The notes under the pieces are model-generated. The model worked only from the letters and a program-made list of their open reading frames with translations. It was not told the DNA's origin and did not search any database. Positions 37,541 through 45,316 of a DNA stretch of 64,000 nt are shown here, one piece after another. Source of the DNA: Bacillota bacterium. Lineage in GTDB: Bacteria; Bacillota; Clostridia; Christensenellales; Aristaeellaceae. Each line of letters starts with the position of its first letter. The first letter of the stretch is position 1. The translations under genes and the position numbers were made by a program. The DNA lies in assembly GCA_023425025.1 (NCBI GenBank), contig JAFADG010000008.1, positions 1 to 64,000 of the forward strand, written 5' to 3'.

Positions 37541-37624
37541 CCCCGCTTTCTCTGCATCCCCCCCGGCTATAGCGGCCAAAGGTTGATGCAATCTGTATAA
37601 GTACTTTCCCCTTGTTCCGGTTTA

Positions 37625-37653
37625 ATTATACCAGAATCGCGCCATATGCGCAA
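37625..37653 (-). promoter_or_regulatory. Promoter of the DUF1292 gene
   Basis: On the minus strand TTGCGC (37648-37653) and TATAAT (37625-37630) are 17 bases apart, about 85 bases upstream of the start. Confidence 0.6.
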
Positions 37654-37706
37654 GGTTCGGGCCAAACATTTTGGTTTTGACTTACGGCTTGGACAAATGT
37701 ATACTA

Positions 37707-37916
37707 TTAGTTGGGGCGCTTTTTCTTCAAAGGAGAGATGGAGCCATCCTCCTCCTTGATAAAAACGCCGTCCAGCACTTGCTGCATGTTCGCCCGAAAG
37801 GCCTGCAGGTACTCGCTGCGCAGCGTCTGCTGCTCCAGCACCTCGCCCTCGGTCAGGCCCACCGTTTTCTTTTTCTGGGCCAGTTCATTGATCCGCCTGA
37901 TCTTGTCTTCATTCAT
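37707..37916 (-). CDS. DUF896 / YnzC-family small protein
   Basis: A 69-residue protein closely following the YnzC (UPF0291) pattern: IRRINELAQKKKTVGLTEGE, then EQQTLRSEYLQAFRANMQQVL. Bacillus YnzC folds as a two-helix hairpin and is linked to the SOS-adjacent yneA operon, but its role is not settled. The ATG has AGGATTCC upstream (a weak site, GGAGGATTC read on the minus strand 6 bases before). It is divergent from the GNAT gene, with about 30 bases between starts, so the two share a compact control region. Confidence 0.85.
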   Translation of the reverse strand: MNEDKIRRINELAQKKKTVGLTEGEVLEQQTLRSEYLQAFRANMQQVLDGVFIKEEDGSISPLKKKRPN

Positions 37917-37948
37917 GTATGGAATCCTCCTGGAAAGCAGGTGTCGGT

Positions 37949-38392
37949 ATGGTGGAAGGAAAATGGCTCCCCCCGGGAGCCGACATCGAACCGGCGCTTT
38001 TTTTGCGCCGCGCGGTCTTTGCCATGGACAGGGATGAACTCGACAGCCTATCCTGGCAGGCGCTGGCGCTTTGGGAAGGCCAGAGCGTGGGAACCGGCCG
38101 CATCTGGTGGCAGGATGGCACATTCATGCTTGGCATGATCGGCGTGCTGCCGGATTTCCGCAACCGGGGCTTTGGCGATTTTCTCGTCCGGTTGCTGCTG
38201 TTCAAAGCCCAGCAGCACAACGCCGTAAAGGTGGCGCTGGCTGCGCCGCCCGGCACAGCGCCTTTTTTTGAAAAATACGGTTTTGCCCCTTGCGATGTTC
38301 CGGACGCGGATGGGAATATCCGCCTGGAACTTGACGGCGATAGCATTATACTGGATTCTTGCGCAGGCTGCAAGCATCATTCGTCCGAATAA
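37949..38392 (+). CDS. GNAT-family N-acetyltransferase
   Basis: A 147-residue acetyltransferase. The acetyl-CoA binding motif appears as IGVLPDFRNRGFGDFLVRLLLFKA, with the later strand-helix AAPPGTAPFFEKYGFAPC that closes the fold. The substrate is unknown. The start is uncertain: the ATG chosen here leaves room for a control region, while one 30 bases upstream would leave only 2 bases to the YnzC start. The last bases come within 4 of the next convergent gene. Divergent pairing with YnzC is the only context. Confidence 0.78.
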   Translation: MVEGKWLPPGADIEPALFLRRAVFAMDRDELDSLSWQALALWEGQSVGTGRIWWQDGTFMLGMIGVLPDFRNRGFGDFLVRLLLFKAQQHNAVKVALAAPPGTAPFFEKYGFAPCDVPDADGNIRLELDGDSIILDSCAGCKHHSSE

Positions 38393-38395
38393 GAC

Positions 38396-39535
38396 TTACG
38401 CATCTTCGATCAGCGCATTGTCCGGGCCTTTCGCCTTCGCCTTTTCCAGCACGTCGTCCGCCCTGGTCATCCACTGGGCGGCGACCATGTTATCCTTGGG
38501 CAGCCCGTAGACAGCGCCGATACTCAGTGAGACGGATTCTTCCGCGCTGTCCTGCCACATAAGCCTGTGAAGCTCCTCCCGGATACGCCGGATCAGCATA
38601 TCCGCATCCTCCCTGGAGGGCCCGGAATACAGGATGATGAACTTATCCTCCTCATACCGGCCAAGGAAATCCGACTGACGCCGGACAAAGGGCTTCAAAG
38701 CCGCCGCGAACTGATTGAGTCTGTTCAACGCCGCCAGAGGCCCTTTTCCCTTGCGTACGCTGCCCATGCCATCGGGCGAAACCATGATCACCGCCACGGG
38801 GATACGGTTGCGCACGCACAGCGGCCAGACGGCTTCCAGCCAGGCGCTCATGGCCCGGCGGTTGTTCATTTGCGTCTGCTCGTCCCACGCCGTCATCCTG
38901 TCCAGGCGCTTTTGCAGCTCCGTCTGGCTATGGGCCGTTTCTTCCGTTTGAAGCGCAAGGGAAAACCGTATAAGAAACTGTCGGTACTGCTCACGGGATA
39001 ACAGGTAGGCGCAAAGCGCCGCGAAAAGCCCGTAGGCAGGCGCGCCGGCAAAAAAGAAAAAGACCACAAAATAGCACAGGAAACAGGCGGCGCCAAGCCA
39101 CGCCGGCAGCACCGCCAGCGCACCCAGCAGCAGCATCGGCAAAAGCTGCTGGAGGCCCTGCTGCATTTGATAGCTGAGAAACAGGATGCACAGGTCCACC
39201 ACCGCGTAATATACCACAAACGCTACCTGGCAGGCCCACAGGGAGGAAACCGGCAGGCTCCTTCCCGACTGGCGGAGGAAAAACAGCCCGAAGATAAACA
39301 GGCCGATCACCGCAGCCAGTGTGAACCAGCGCATCAGCGGGTCATGCATGACGGGCATATCTCTGAAGGAGTACAGCACAAGCGCCTGCAAAAAGGCGCC
39401 GGCAAGCCCCAAAAGCCCCAGCCGCAGGCTGTTGCCCCCTACCAGATCGCCGAAAACGCTGCCGCTTTGCTCCTTGATCTTTGGCGGAAGCTCTCCGGTG
39501 AAAAAGCGCCTGAATTCTTCCCTGCTCCCTTTCAT
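38396..39535 (-). CDS. Membrane protein with degenerate GGDEF domain
   Basis: A 379-residue protein with five or six membrane helices (about residues 35-185) and a C-terminal domain of the GGDEF fold. The start of the domain (WDEQTQMNNRRAM) matches the usual D-x-L-T-G-L-x-N-R pattern loosely, but the catalytic motif GRYGGDEF is replaced by GRYEEDKF near residue 290 and the first metal region reads SPDGMG instead of D-x-D-x-F-K. It is therefore unlikely to make cyclic-di-GMP and may bind it or act as a structural module. It is the last gene of the six-gene envelope operon, 28 bases after the Lgt-like gene. Confidence 0.75.
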   Translation of the reverse strand: MKGSREEFRRFFTGELPPKIKEQSGSVFGDLVGGNSLRLGLLGLAGAFLQALVLYSFRDMPVMHDPLMRWFTLAAVIGLFIFGLFFLRQSGRSLPVSSLWACQVAFVVYYAVVDLCILFLSYQMQQGLQQLLPMLLLGALAVLPAWLGAACFLCYFVVFFFFAGAPAYGLFAALCAYLLSREQYRQFLIRFSLALQTEETAHSQTELQKRLDRMTAWDEQTQMNNRRAMSAWLEAVWPLCVRNRIPVAVIMVSPDGMGSVRKGKGPLAALNRLNQFAAALKPFVRRQSDFLGRYEEDKFIILYSGPSREDADMLIRRIREELHRLMWQDSAEESVSLSIGAVYGLPKDNMVAAQWMTRADDVLEKAKAKGPDNALIEDA

Positions 39536-39563
39536 TTGTACGCCCTCCCCACAGTCGGTCGGG

Positions 39564-40547
39564 TCACATACGCTGCCTTTGGTCCTTTGCCCGCCTCCAC
39601 AACAAGAGCACCACAGCCGCCAGCGCTACCATGGCCAGCGACATGATGAGGTATTCCCTAAACAGATTGTTGCTGGTGTCAATGTCAAATTCCTTGACGA
39701 TGGCAACGGCAATGGAACCGGCCGCCGCAAGCCACGCGGCAACAGGCCGCCAGCCCATACCTTCGCGACGTATCAGCTGCACACTGAAAACCGCAATCGC
39801 CGCCACCGGCAGCAAAATGCTGATCACCTGGGAAGCGCGCACAAACCCCCACAACAGATGCCCGTCGTCCCGCAGGCTTTCCAGCACCACCTGGGCGGAA
39901 CCAAACAGCGCGCCAAATACCAGCGCGAGGTCGCCGGGCAGGGCCGCCGCCCTGGTCTTTTTGCCAAGGAACAGGCAAACCATCACCACCAGAAACAAAA
40001 CGGCGATAGCGGCCTCATACCTGAACACCGCGTGGAACACATCCTCGCTCCAGGTTTCGCGGATGCCGAAAAACGCGCTGTCACGCATCCAGGCTGCGTT
40101 GATGGTCTTGCCTCGGCCCAGGGTGGTGAACGCTTCCCCCAGCCTGGCAACGGCAAGAAACGCTCCCGCGGATACGGCCAGCACATCCATCAAACGACCA
40201 TAATGGACCTTCTTCGCCTTCGCTACGATCAGGGCCGCAAGGCTTACGCCAAGCAGCGCGCCCATCATGGACAGGCCCCCGTCCCAGAAGTACAGCATGG
40301 CAATGGGTTGGCCAATGGTATCCAGATAGTAGGCCAGGCTGATCAGGCAATACGTGATCCTGGCAAACAAAAGCCCCAGTGGGATCGCCAGCACGCCGGT
40401 CAGAAGGACCGTGCCGCCGGGTATCCCCTTTTGGGGTGCCAGGAACCAGGCCGCAAGCAGCCAGAGAGCCGTGCCCAGGGACAAAAACAGCCCGTATTTG
40501 TACACCGTCAGCCCCAGAAAACCAAAGGACTGCACATCCTCAAACAT
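39564..40547 (-). CDS. Lgt-like (prolipoprotein diacylglyceryl transferase family) membrane protein, altered active site
   Basis: A 327-residue protein with about eight or nine membrane helices. The segments FWDGGLSMMGALLGVSLAALIVAKAKK (written here as FWDGGLSMMGALLG and AALIVAKAKK) and VARLGEAF align with the HGG and GRLGNFINGE core of Lgt, which transfers diacylglycerol to lipobox cysteines. Here the HGG histidine is Met, and the Asn after RLG (essential in E. coli Lgt by memory) is Glu; the arginine is kept. The C-terminal third is longer than in Lgt. It sits among glycan genes and not beside hprK or lsp. It may be a repurposed membrane acyl- or glycosyl-transferase. Confidence 0.7.
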   Translation of the reverse strand: MFEDVQSFGFLGLTVYKYGLFLSLGTALWLLAAWFLAPQKGIPGGTVLLTGVLAIPLGLLFARITYCLISLAYYLDTIGQPIAMLYFWDGGLSMMGALLGVSLAALIVAKAKKVHYGRLMDVLAVSAGAFLAVARLGEAFTTLGRGKTINAAWMRDSAFFGIRETWSEDVFHAVFRYEAAIAVLFLVVMVCLFLGKKTRAAALPGDLALVFGALFGSAQVVLESLRDDGHLLWGFVRASQVISILLPVAAIAVFSVQLIRREGMGWRPVAAWLAAAGSIAVAIVKEFDIDTSNNLFREYLIMSLAMVALAAVVLLLWRRAKDQRQRM

Positions 40548-40571
40548 AATCCTTCTCCTTTGTGCAAGGCG

Positions 40572-41651
40572 TCACTTTTGCCAGGCCGCAGGATCCACCG
40601 CCGAAGCAAAATAGACGATGTCGCTGACGGAACGCTCGGAGTTGTCGGTTTTCCGGCTGTAATAGTCATTGTTGAACATCATGGTGGCGGAATTGCCGCC
40701 ATCCAGGTTGAAGGCCTGGGTGCACCCAAGCTCGGCCATGAAAGCGGCCAGGGCTTCGACGGTGACGCCGGGCGAAGCCTCCGTGCGCCCGTCCACCACC
40801 ACCATCACATATTCCAGCGGCCCGATTTGGCCGATGGCGGCACGGGGTTCCGGCCGGCGGATGTTGAAGGGATAGGATTCGGGCAGCGGCTGCAACGCGC
40901 CGTCCACAACCAGTGCGGGACCGAAGGTGAAGGACTGGACGATAGGGTTTCCCGTGTCCTTGACAAGGGCGGTCAGCTTTTCCGGATCACTTTGCACCAG
41001 CACATGAAAATCGCCCTTACTGTCGATGACCAGCATATCCAGGCTCTTGGAGGGTTTTTTGCGGAAGGTTTCCCCCTGGCGGGCAATATAGCCGCCCTCC
41101 CGGTTGTTGTAGTAGTCGCCGTTCATGGCCACCACCGCGTTGTTGGTCTTGGCCATGGAAGACGTTTTGTTGGTTTTCTTCGTGCCGTACGGCCCGGCCA
41201 GCGCGGTGCGCAATTGGCTGGGATCGGCAATCCTGACCCTGGCCACATGGAACATGGATTCGCCAACCTCCCGGCTTTCCATGGTCACGGTGATGCTTTC
41301 ATCCTGATAGCCCGTTTGTGTGTACCCGGCGGGGTTGGGCAAGCGGCCCGGCGTAAAATCCACCGGCAGGGGTGCAATCGCGGCCGCCGGCATGGACCCG
41401 CCGCCGGCACTTACATGCAGCAGCGCTCCGGAGGCGTCCACCGGCGCTTCCGTCGGCTCCGCCTCCACCGGTTCTTCCTCAAACACTTCGTAGGCGTCCC
41501 AGTCGTCAAATGACAATGGCACGTTCTCCATATAGGCATTGTTTGCCGCCAGCGTCACCGCGCCGGAAGGGACTAAGAAAGGAATCAAAAAGAGCATTGC
41601 CGCCAGCAAGACAGCCAGTGCCGCCGTTTTGCCGTTCCACGTTTTGCCCAT
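40572..41651 (-). CDS. Phosphodiester glycosidase family protein (NAGPA domain), membrane-anchored
   Basis: A 359-residue protein with one N-terminal membrane helix (ALAVLLAAMLFLIPFLV), an acidic/proline linker (FDDWDAYEVFEEEPVEAEP), and a C-terminal NAGPA/DUF2233 domain from about residue 110. The domain shows the conserved VVAMNGDYYNN, FTFGPALVVDG, VMVVVDGR and AFNLDGGNSATM segments. The family includes the mammalian uncovering enzyme that removes GlcNAc from a phosphodiester and bacterial exopolysaccharide or wall-associated enzymes. It is a paralogue of the next gene upstream. The expected site of action is outside the membrane on a sugar-phosphodiester polymer. Confidence 0.87.
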   Translation of the reverse strand: MGKTWNGKTAALAVLLAAMLFLIPFLVPSGAVTLAANNAYMENVPLSFDDWDAYEVFEEEPVEAEPTEAPVDASGALLHVSAGGGSMPAAAIAPLPVDFTPGRLPNPAGYTQTGYQDESITVTMESREVGESMFHVARVRIADPSQLRTALAGPYGTKKTNKTSSMAKTNNAVVAMNGDYYNNREGGYIARQGETFRKKPSKSLDMLVIDSKGDFHVLVQSDPEKLTALVKDTGNPIVQSFTFGPALVVDGALQPLPESYPFNIRRPEPRAAIGQIGPLEYVMVVVDGRTEASPGVTVEALAAFMAELGCTQAFNLDGGNSATMMFNNDYYSRKTDNSERSVSDIVYFASAVDPAAWQK

Positions 41652-41675
41652 GCCACGTCACTCCCATTTCCCGGC

Positions 41676-42557
41676 TTACTGCCCGTCCGTTTCCGGCACA
41701 GCCGAGGCAAAATAAATGATGTCCGATATATTGCGCTCCGCGTCATCCGCCAGCTTGTTATAGCAGGCCCCGTTGAAGACCATGGTGGCCGAGCCGCCGC
41801 CGTCCAGATTGAAAGCCTGTACGCAGCCCAGCTCCTGCATGAACTCCGCCAGCTTTTTGATGGTGATGCCGCGGGAATAGCCTTCCTGCCGGCCATCCAC
41901 CACCACAAACACGTATTCCAAAGGGCCCGTCTGCCCGATGCCGACCCTTGGCGCCCTGTCCTGGGGCGCAAACCCATAGCTGTTGTAGATCGTCTGCAAC
42001 TCGCTGTCCACAACCAGCGCGGGACCGAAGGTGAACGCGTTGACGGCGGTGTGCTTCTTTAAAAAGGCGCTGAGTTGTTTTTTGTTGGACTTTTTGAAGA
42101 GGTGAAAATCGCCGGCCTCGTCAATGACCAGCAGATCCAGCTTGGTATTGGGCGTCTTGCGGTACAGTTCGCCCTGCCGGGCTTCAAACCCGCCGCCCCG
42201 GTATTGAAAGTAATCCCCATTGATGGCAATCACCGCGTTATTCTCCGCCGCCATCTCCGATGTTTTGGCCGTTTTCTTCGAGCCGTAGGGCCCGGCCAGC
42301 GCCGTGCGCAATTGGGAGGGATCGGCAATTTTTACATAGGCGATATGATACACCGAATCGTCGATCTTCCGGCTTTCCATTTTAACAGAGATCGTTTCGT
42401 CTTGATATTCCGTCTCTAACAGGTATCCTGCCGGATCGGGCCTGGGCCCCGGCGATAAGTCCACCGGCAGCGTATAGCCCTCGCCAAAAGCTGCCGTCAT
42501 CGGCAAAAGCGGAAACAGGCAAAGCAATGCAATCATCAGGAGCTTTTTAACGTTCAT
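41676..42557 (-). CDS. Phosphodiester glycosidase family protein (NAGPA domain), secreted
   Basis: A 293-residue paralogue of the downstream protein with a cleavable-looking signal peptide (KKLLMIALLCLFPLLPMTAAFG) and no linker. The same NAGPA blocks are present (AVIAINGDYFQ, FTFGPALVVDS, VFVVVDGRQEG, AFNLDGGGSATMV). The start overlaps the GT2-GtrA stop as ATGA; the frame is open much further upstream, but that part lies inside the GT gene. The pair differ mainly in anchoring, which suggests one enzyme works at the membrane and the other in the wall or medium. Confidence 0.87.
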   Translation of the reverse strand: MNVKKLLMIALLCLFPLLPMTAAFGEGYTLPVDLSPGPRPDPAGYLLETEYQDETISVKMESRKIDDSVYHIAYVKIADPSQLRTALAGPYGSKKTAKTSEMAAENNAVIAINGDYFQYRGGGFEARQGELYRKTPNTKLDLLVIDEAGDFHLFKKSNKKQLSAFLKKHTAVNAFTFGPALVVDSELQTIYNSYGFAPQDRAPRVGIGQTGPLEYVFVVVDGRQEGYSRGITIKKLAEFMQELGCVQAFNLDGGGSATMVFNGACYNKLADDAERNISDIIYFASAVPETDGQ

Positions 42558-43675
42558 CCGATTTCGGCTCCTTGCTCGGCGTATTGGGGGTGTTTGCGGA
42601 AGACCCAGCGCTGCTGCACCCTGTAATTGATAAAAAACAGGAAAGTATCGGCAAACACCTTGGCCAGCTTGTCCGAAACACCAAGATACTGATGCGCCAG
42701 CATCACCACGCCTCCGGAAACAAGCCAGACGCCCACGCAAAGAATGGCATAACGCACAAGAGCATCCGCCTGACTTTTCCGCGCGATCCGATAATGGAAC
42801 ACAAAGTTCTTGTTGACAAGAAAATTGAAACCGGAGGATATCACCCTTGCCACGCCTGTGGCGATAGCGATCCGCCATTCATTGGGCAAATCGCCTGAGC
42901 GCAGCAAGTCCAGCAGAAAAAAGCTGATAAGCAGATCGATGGCCGTGGCCAGGAAAGAAGAGGACATGAACCGAAAAAAATTCATGAAGATCACGCGGTA
43001 AATGCGCATGCTGTCCTTGAGGGGGTGAAAATGCGTGCTCCTGTTCTGATTTTCGTACACTGTCTCGATGGGCACGGCCTTCACGGGCATGTTATCCCTG
43101 GCGCATGCGATGAGCATATTCATTTCATACTCAAAGCGGTGGCCTTCCACCTTGGTCATAAAAGAAAGATGCTTTGAGGAAAAAGCGCGAAGGCCCGTTT
43201 GCGTATCGCTGAGCCAGCGCCCGTACAGCAGCCAGAAGATGAAGGATGTGATTCGGTTGCCCACCCGGCTTTTCCCCGGCACATGGCTTAGGGAAAAATC
43301 CCGGGTACCCAGCAGCAGGCCTTCCTCGCCCTCCGAAAGGCGGAGCGCCAGCGCCCATACATCCTGTACGGTATGCTGGCCGTCGGAATCGGCAGTCACG
43401 ACGCCCGGGCAGTCCGGCCATTCCTTTTTGATATAGGCAAACCCGGTCTTCAGCGCGTCGCCCTTGCCCAGGTTCTTGGGATGGTGAAGGACAAAGCAGC
43501 CGTGAAGGGCGGCCAAGCCATGGAAAACAGGCTGGTAGGAAGGCCCGGACCCGTCGTCCACGACCACGATCCGTGAAAAACCTTGTTCCAGCAGTTTTTT
43601 TACGTATGGCAAAAGTTTATCGTCCGGCTCCAGGGAGGGGATAAGCACCGCCGCCTGTTGAGGCTCCATGACCAT
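42554..43675 (-). CDS. GT2 glycosyltransferase fused to GtrA membrane domain
   Basis: A 373-residue fusion. Residues 1-225 are a DPM1-like family 2 glycosyltransferase with VVDDGSG near 40 and ADSDGQH near 95 (the metal-binding DxD equivalent) and DTQTGLRAF. From about 235 to 355 it is a GtrA domain with four membrane helices (FFRFMSSSFLATAIDLLISF, VARVISSGFNFLVNK, VDTFLFF-like NYRVQQRWVFR). Such fusions transfer a sugar from a nucleotide donor to polyprenyl phosphate and help flip the product. It is the second gene of the six-gene operon and most likely supplies a lipid-linked sugar for it. Confidence 0.9.
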   Translation of the reverse strand: MVMEPQQAAVLIPSLEPDDKLLPYVKKLLEQGFSRIVVVDDGSGPSYQPVFHGLAALHGCFVLHHPKNLGKGDALKTGFAYIKKEWPDCPGVVTADSDGQHTVQDVWALALRLSEGEEGLLLGTRDFSLSHVPGKSRVGNRITSFIFWLLYGRWLSDTQTGLRAFSSKHLSFMTKVEGHRFEYEMNMLIACARDNMPVKAVPIETVYENQNRSTHFHPLKDSMRIYRVIFMNFFRFMSSSFLATAIDLLISFFLLDLLRSGDLPNEWRIAIATGVARVISSGFNFLVNKNFVFHYRIARKSQADALVRYAILCVGVWLVSGGVVMLAHQYLGVSDKLAKVFADTFLFFINYRVQQRWVFRKHPQYAEQGAEIG

Positions 43676-43700
43676 GTGTGCACCAGCTTTTCATCCGTAA

Positions 43701-45245
43701 TCAGTTCTCGATGTAGGTGTCCAGGTAGTCCAGGATCAATGCGCCAAAGTCCTGCCCGGTAACCTCCCGCAGGGTCTGCTCAAAGCCGTCCCGCCCCGCA
43801 AGCTTGAATGCGTATTTCTCGTAATAGGCGCGCTGAAAAGCCGGGAATTGATCCCCAAGGAGCTTGTCAAGCGCTGTCAGCATGGCCGCGCCCCGGCGGT
43901 AGACCACCAGCGAATACTCCGACATGCTGCCGAAATAATCGATGGGGCTCCCCGGCGTCACGCCTTTGGGAATGGTCACGCGCATGGCGGTTTCAAACCT
44001 GGAAAAGGCAAGGCTTTCCCTGGCATCCCCGCCATAGTATTTCTTCGTGTAATCCAGCAGGGAGTATTCCGCCATGGCCTCGTCCTGCCAGGGCTGATAG
44101 TACTGGTCGGAACCCACGACGGCATACCACCATTGGTGCGCCACCTCATGGACGATGATGACCTCCAGGCTCTGCTCCGCATCCTTTTCATATTGCGCGG
44201 ACTGGATCAGCACCAGGCCCGGATACTCCATGCCGCCGAAGGGAAAATCCACCGGCGCAACGGCCAGATGCCTGTATGGATATGCGCCGTACAGCTCATT
44301 AAAGCAGGAAAGGGCTTGCTTGGCGTATTTCAGCGCGCTTTGGGCGGCCTGGCCGCTCAGGCCATAGCTGGAAATCAGCGTATCCCCCACCGTCTCCTGC
44401 GCAAGGTCAAACCGGTCGCTGATGGACACGGCAAATTCCCGCACGGCCGGCGCGTCAAAGGCATACACCCACTTGCCGTCCTTCTCCGTTTTCTGGCCAT
44501 ACGCGCTGCCCGCGCACTGATAGCCCTTGGGCACGGTGACAGTCACGGTGTAGTTGGCGCAGCCAGAGTAAAACGGATCCCCCAGCGGGAAATACTCCTC
44601 CGCACGCCAGGCGCCGTTTTCCCACACGGAAGGGATGGGGAACGTATTGCCCAGTGTGTAGATGCCGGAGGCATAGCCGAACCGGTAATTGCACACGGGG
44701 ATCTGTATGGTGTAATCCAGCGAAAACTCTATCCATTCCCCCGGCTGCCAGGCGCTGGGAAGCGTGATGCGCTGAATCGTCTTCGCGGGATCGTCATACG
44801 CGTAGGGCACGGCTTGTCCGGCCAATTGAACAGACTTTACCGTAATGCCACCTTGGCTGAACCCTTCGGGATAGCACCGGTCGTACACTTCCTCGATGGC
44901 GGCGGGACTGTACTCTTCCGAGGCGAAGGCGTTGGCATAGGTGCGCAGCACCACATCGCCCAAGGCCTGCCCGCTCCTGTTTTGAAGGCGCAGCGTCTGC
45001 CTTGCGTCCACGCTCCGCTGCTGCGGGTCAAGCTCCGCCTCAATGGTGATCGCGTCCAGCCCCTGGGCCGCCTCCGTCAAAACAACCTGCTGCGCAGGCA
45101 AGCTCTGCGACGTTGCAAATACGTGCAGTGACAAGAACAATACCAGCAGCGCAGCCGCACCGCCGGCTGCGGCAAGCCGCAGCAAAAGACGGCGCCGGGC
45201 CGGGCCGTCATTATGTAACATGGCTTGCTCCCGCGTTTTTTTCAT
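43701..45245 (-). CDS. M1-family-like zinc metallopeptidase, membrane-anchored
   Basis: A 514-residue protein with one N-terminal membrane helix (RLLLRLAAAGGAAALLVLFL), a beta-rich domain like the N-terminal saddle of M1 aminopeptidases, and a gluzincin active site: HEVAHQWW near residue 364 and, 19 residues on, the third ligand in QDEAMAEYS. The GGMEYPGLV segment matches the M1 GAMEN substrate loop. The catalytic face is expected outside the cell. The ATG start has GGGAG 5 bases before it; a GTG 6 bases earlier is possible. It is the first gene of the six-gene operon and has a TATAAT just upstream. Confidence 0.87.
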   Translation of the reverse strand: MKKTREQAMLHNDGPARRRLLLRLAAAGGAAALLVLFLSLHVFATSQSLPAQQVVLTEAAQGLDAITIEAELDPQQRSVDARQTLRLQNRSGQALGDVVLRTYANAFASEEYSPAAIEEVYDRCYPEGFSQGGITVKSVQLAGQAVPYAYDDPAKTIQRITLPSAWQPGEWIEFSLDYTIQIPVCNYRFGYASGIYTLGNTFPIPSVWENGAWRAEEYFPLGDPFYSGCANYTVTVTVPKGYQCAGSAYGQKTEKDGKWVYAFDAPAVREFAVSISDRFDLAQETVGDTLISSYGLSGQAAQSALKYAKQALSCFNELYGAYPYRHLAVAPVDFPFGGMEYPGLVLIQSAQYEKDAEQSLEVIIVHEVAHQWWYAVVGSDQYYQPWQDEAMAEYSLLDYTKKYYGGDARESLAFSRFETAMRVTIPKGVTPGSPIDYFGSMSEYSLVVYRRGAAMLTALDKLLGDQFPAFQRAYYEKYAFKLAGRDGFEQTLREVTGQDFGALILDYLDTYIEN

Positions 45246-45287
45246 ATCCACTCCCGCAGCGGTCCAAAGACGGAAACCGCTCTGCTA

Positions 45288-45316
45288 ATTATACTACATT
45301 TTGTGGTTGCTTTCCA
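45288..45316 (-). promoter_or_regulatory. Possible promoter of the six-gene envelope operon
   Basis: On the minus strand TATAAT (45288-45293) lies right before the last codon-end of helD, 43 bases from the M1-like start; the -35 at 17 bases (TGGAAA, 45311-45316) is weak and inside helD. Confidence 0.4.

Noticed and set aside
39321..41513. Open frame of 730 codons across the Lgt-like and NAGPA genes on the plus strand
   Set aside because: It covers three well-supported minus-strand genes and their gaps, and its sequence is low-complexity and arginine/proline/histidine-rich.
42558..42878. Longer N-terminus for the second NAGPA protein
   Set aside because: The extension overlaps the GT2-GtrA gene in another frame; a signal peptide starts exactly at the overlapping ATG.
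43848..45131. Open frame of 427 codons opposite the M1-like peptidase
   Set aside because: The peptidase has an intact HExxH site on the minus strand; the plus frame is a shadow.
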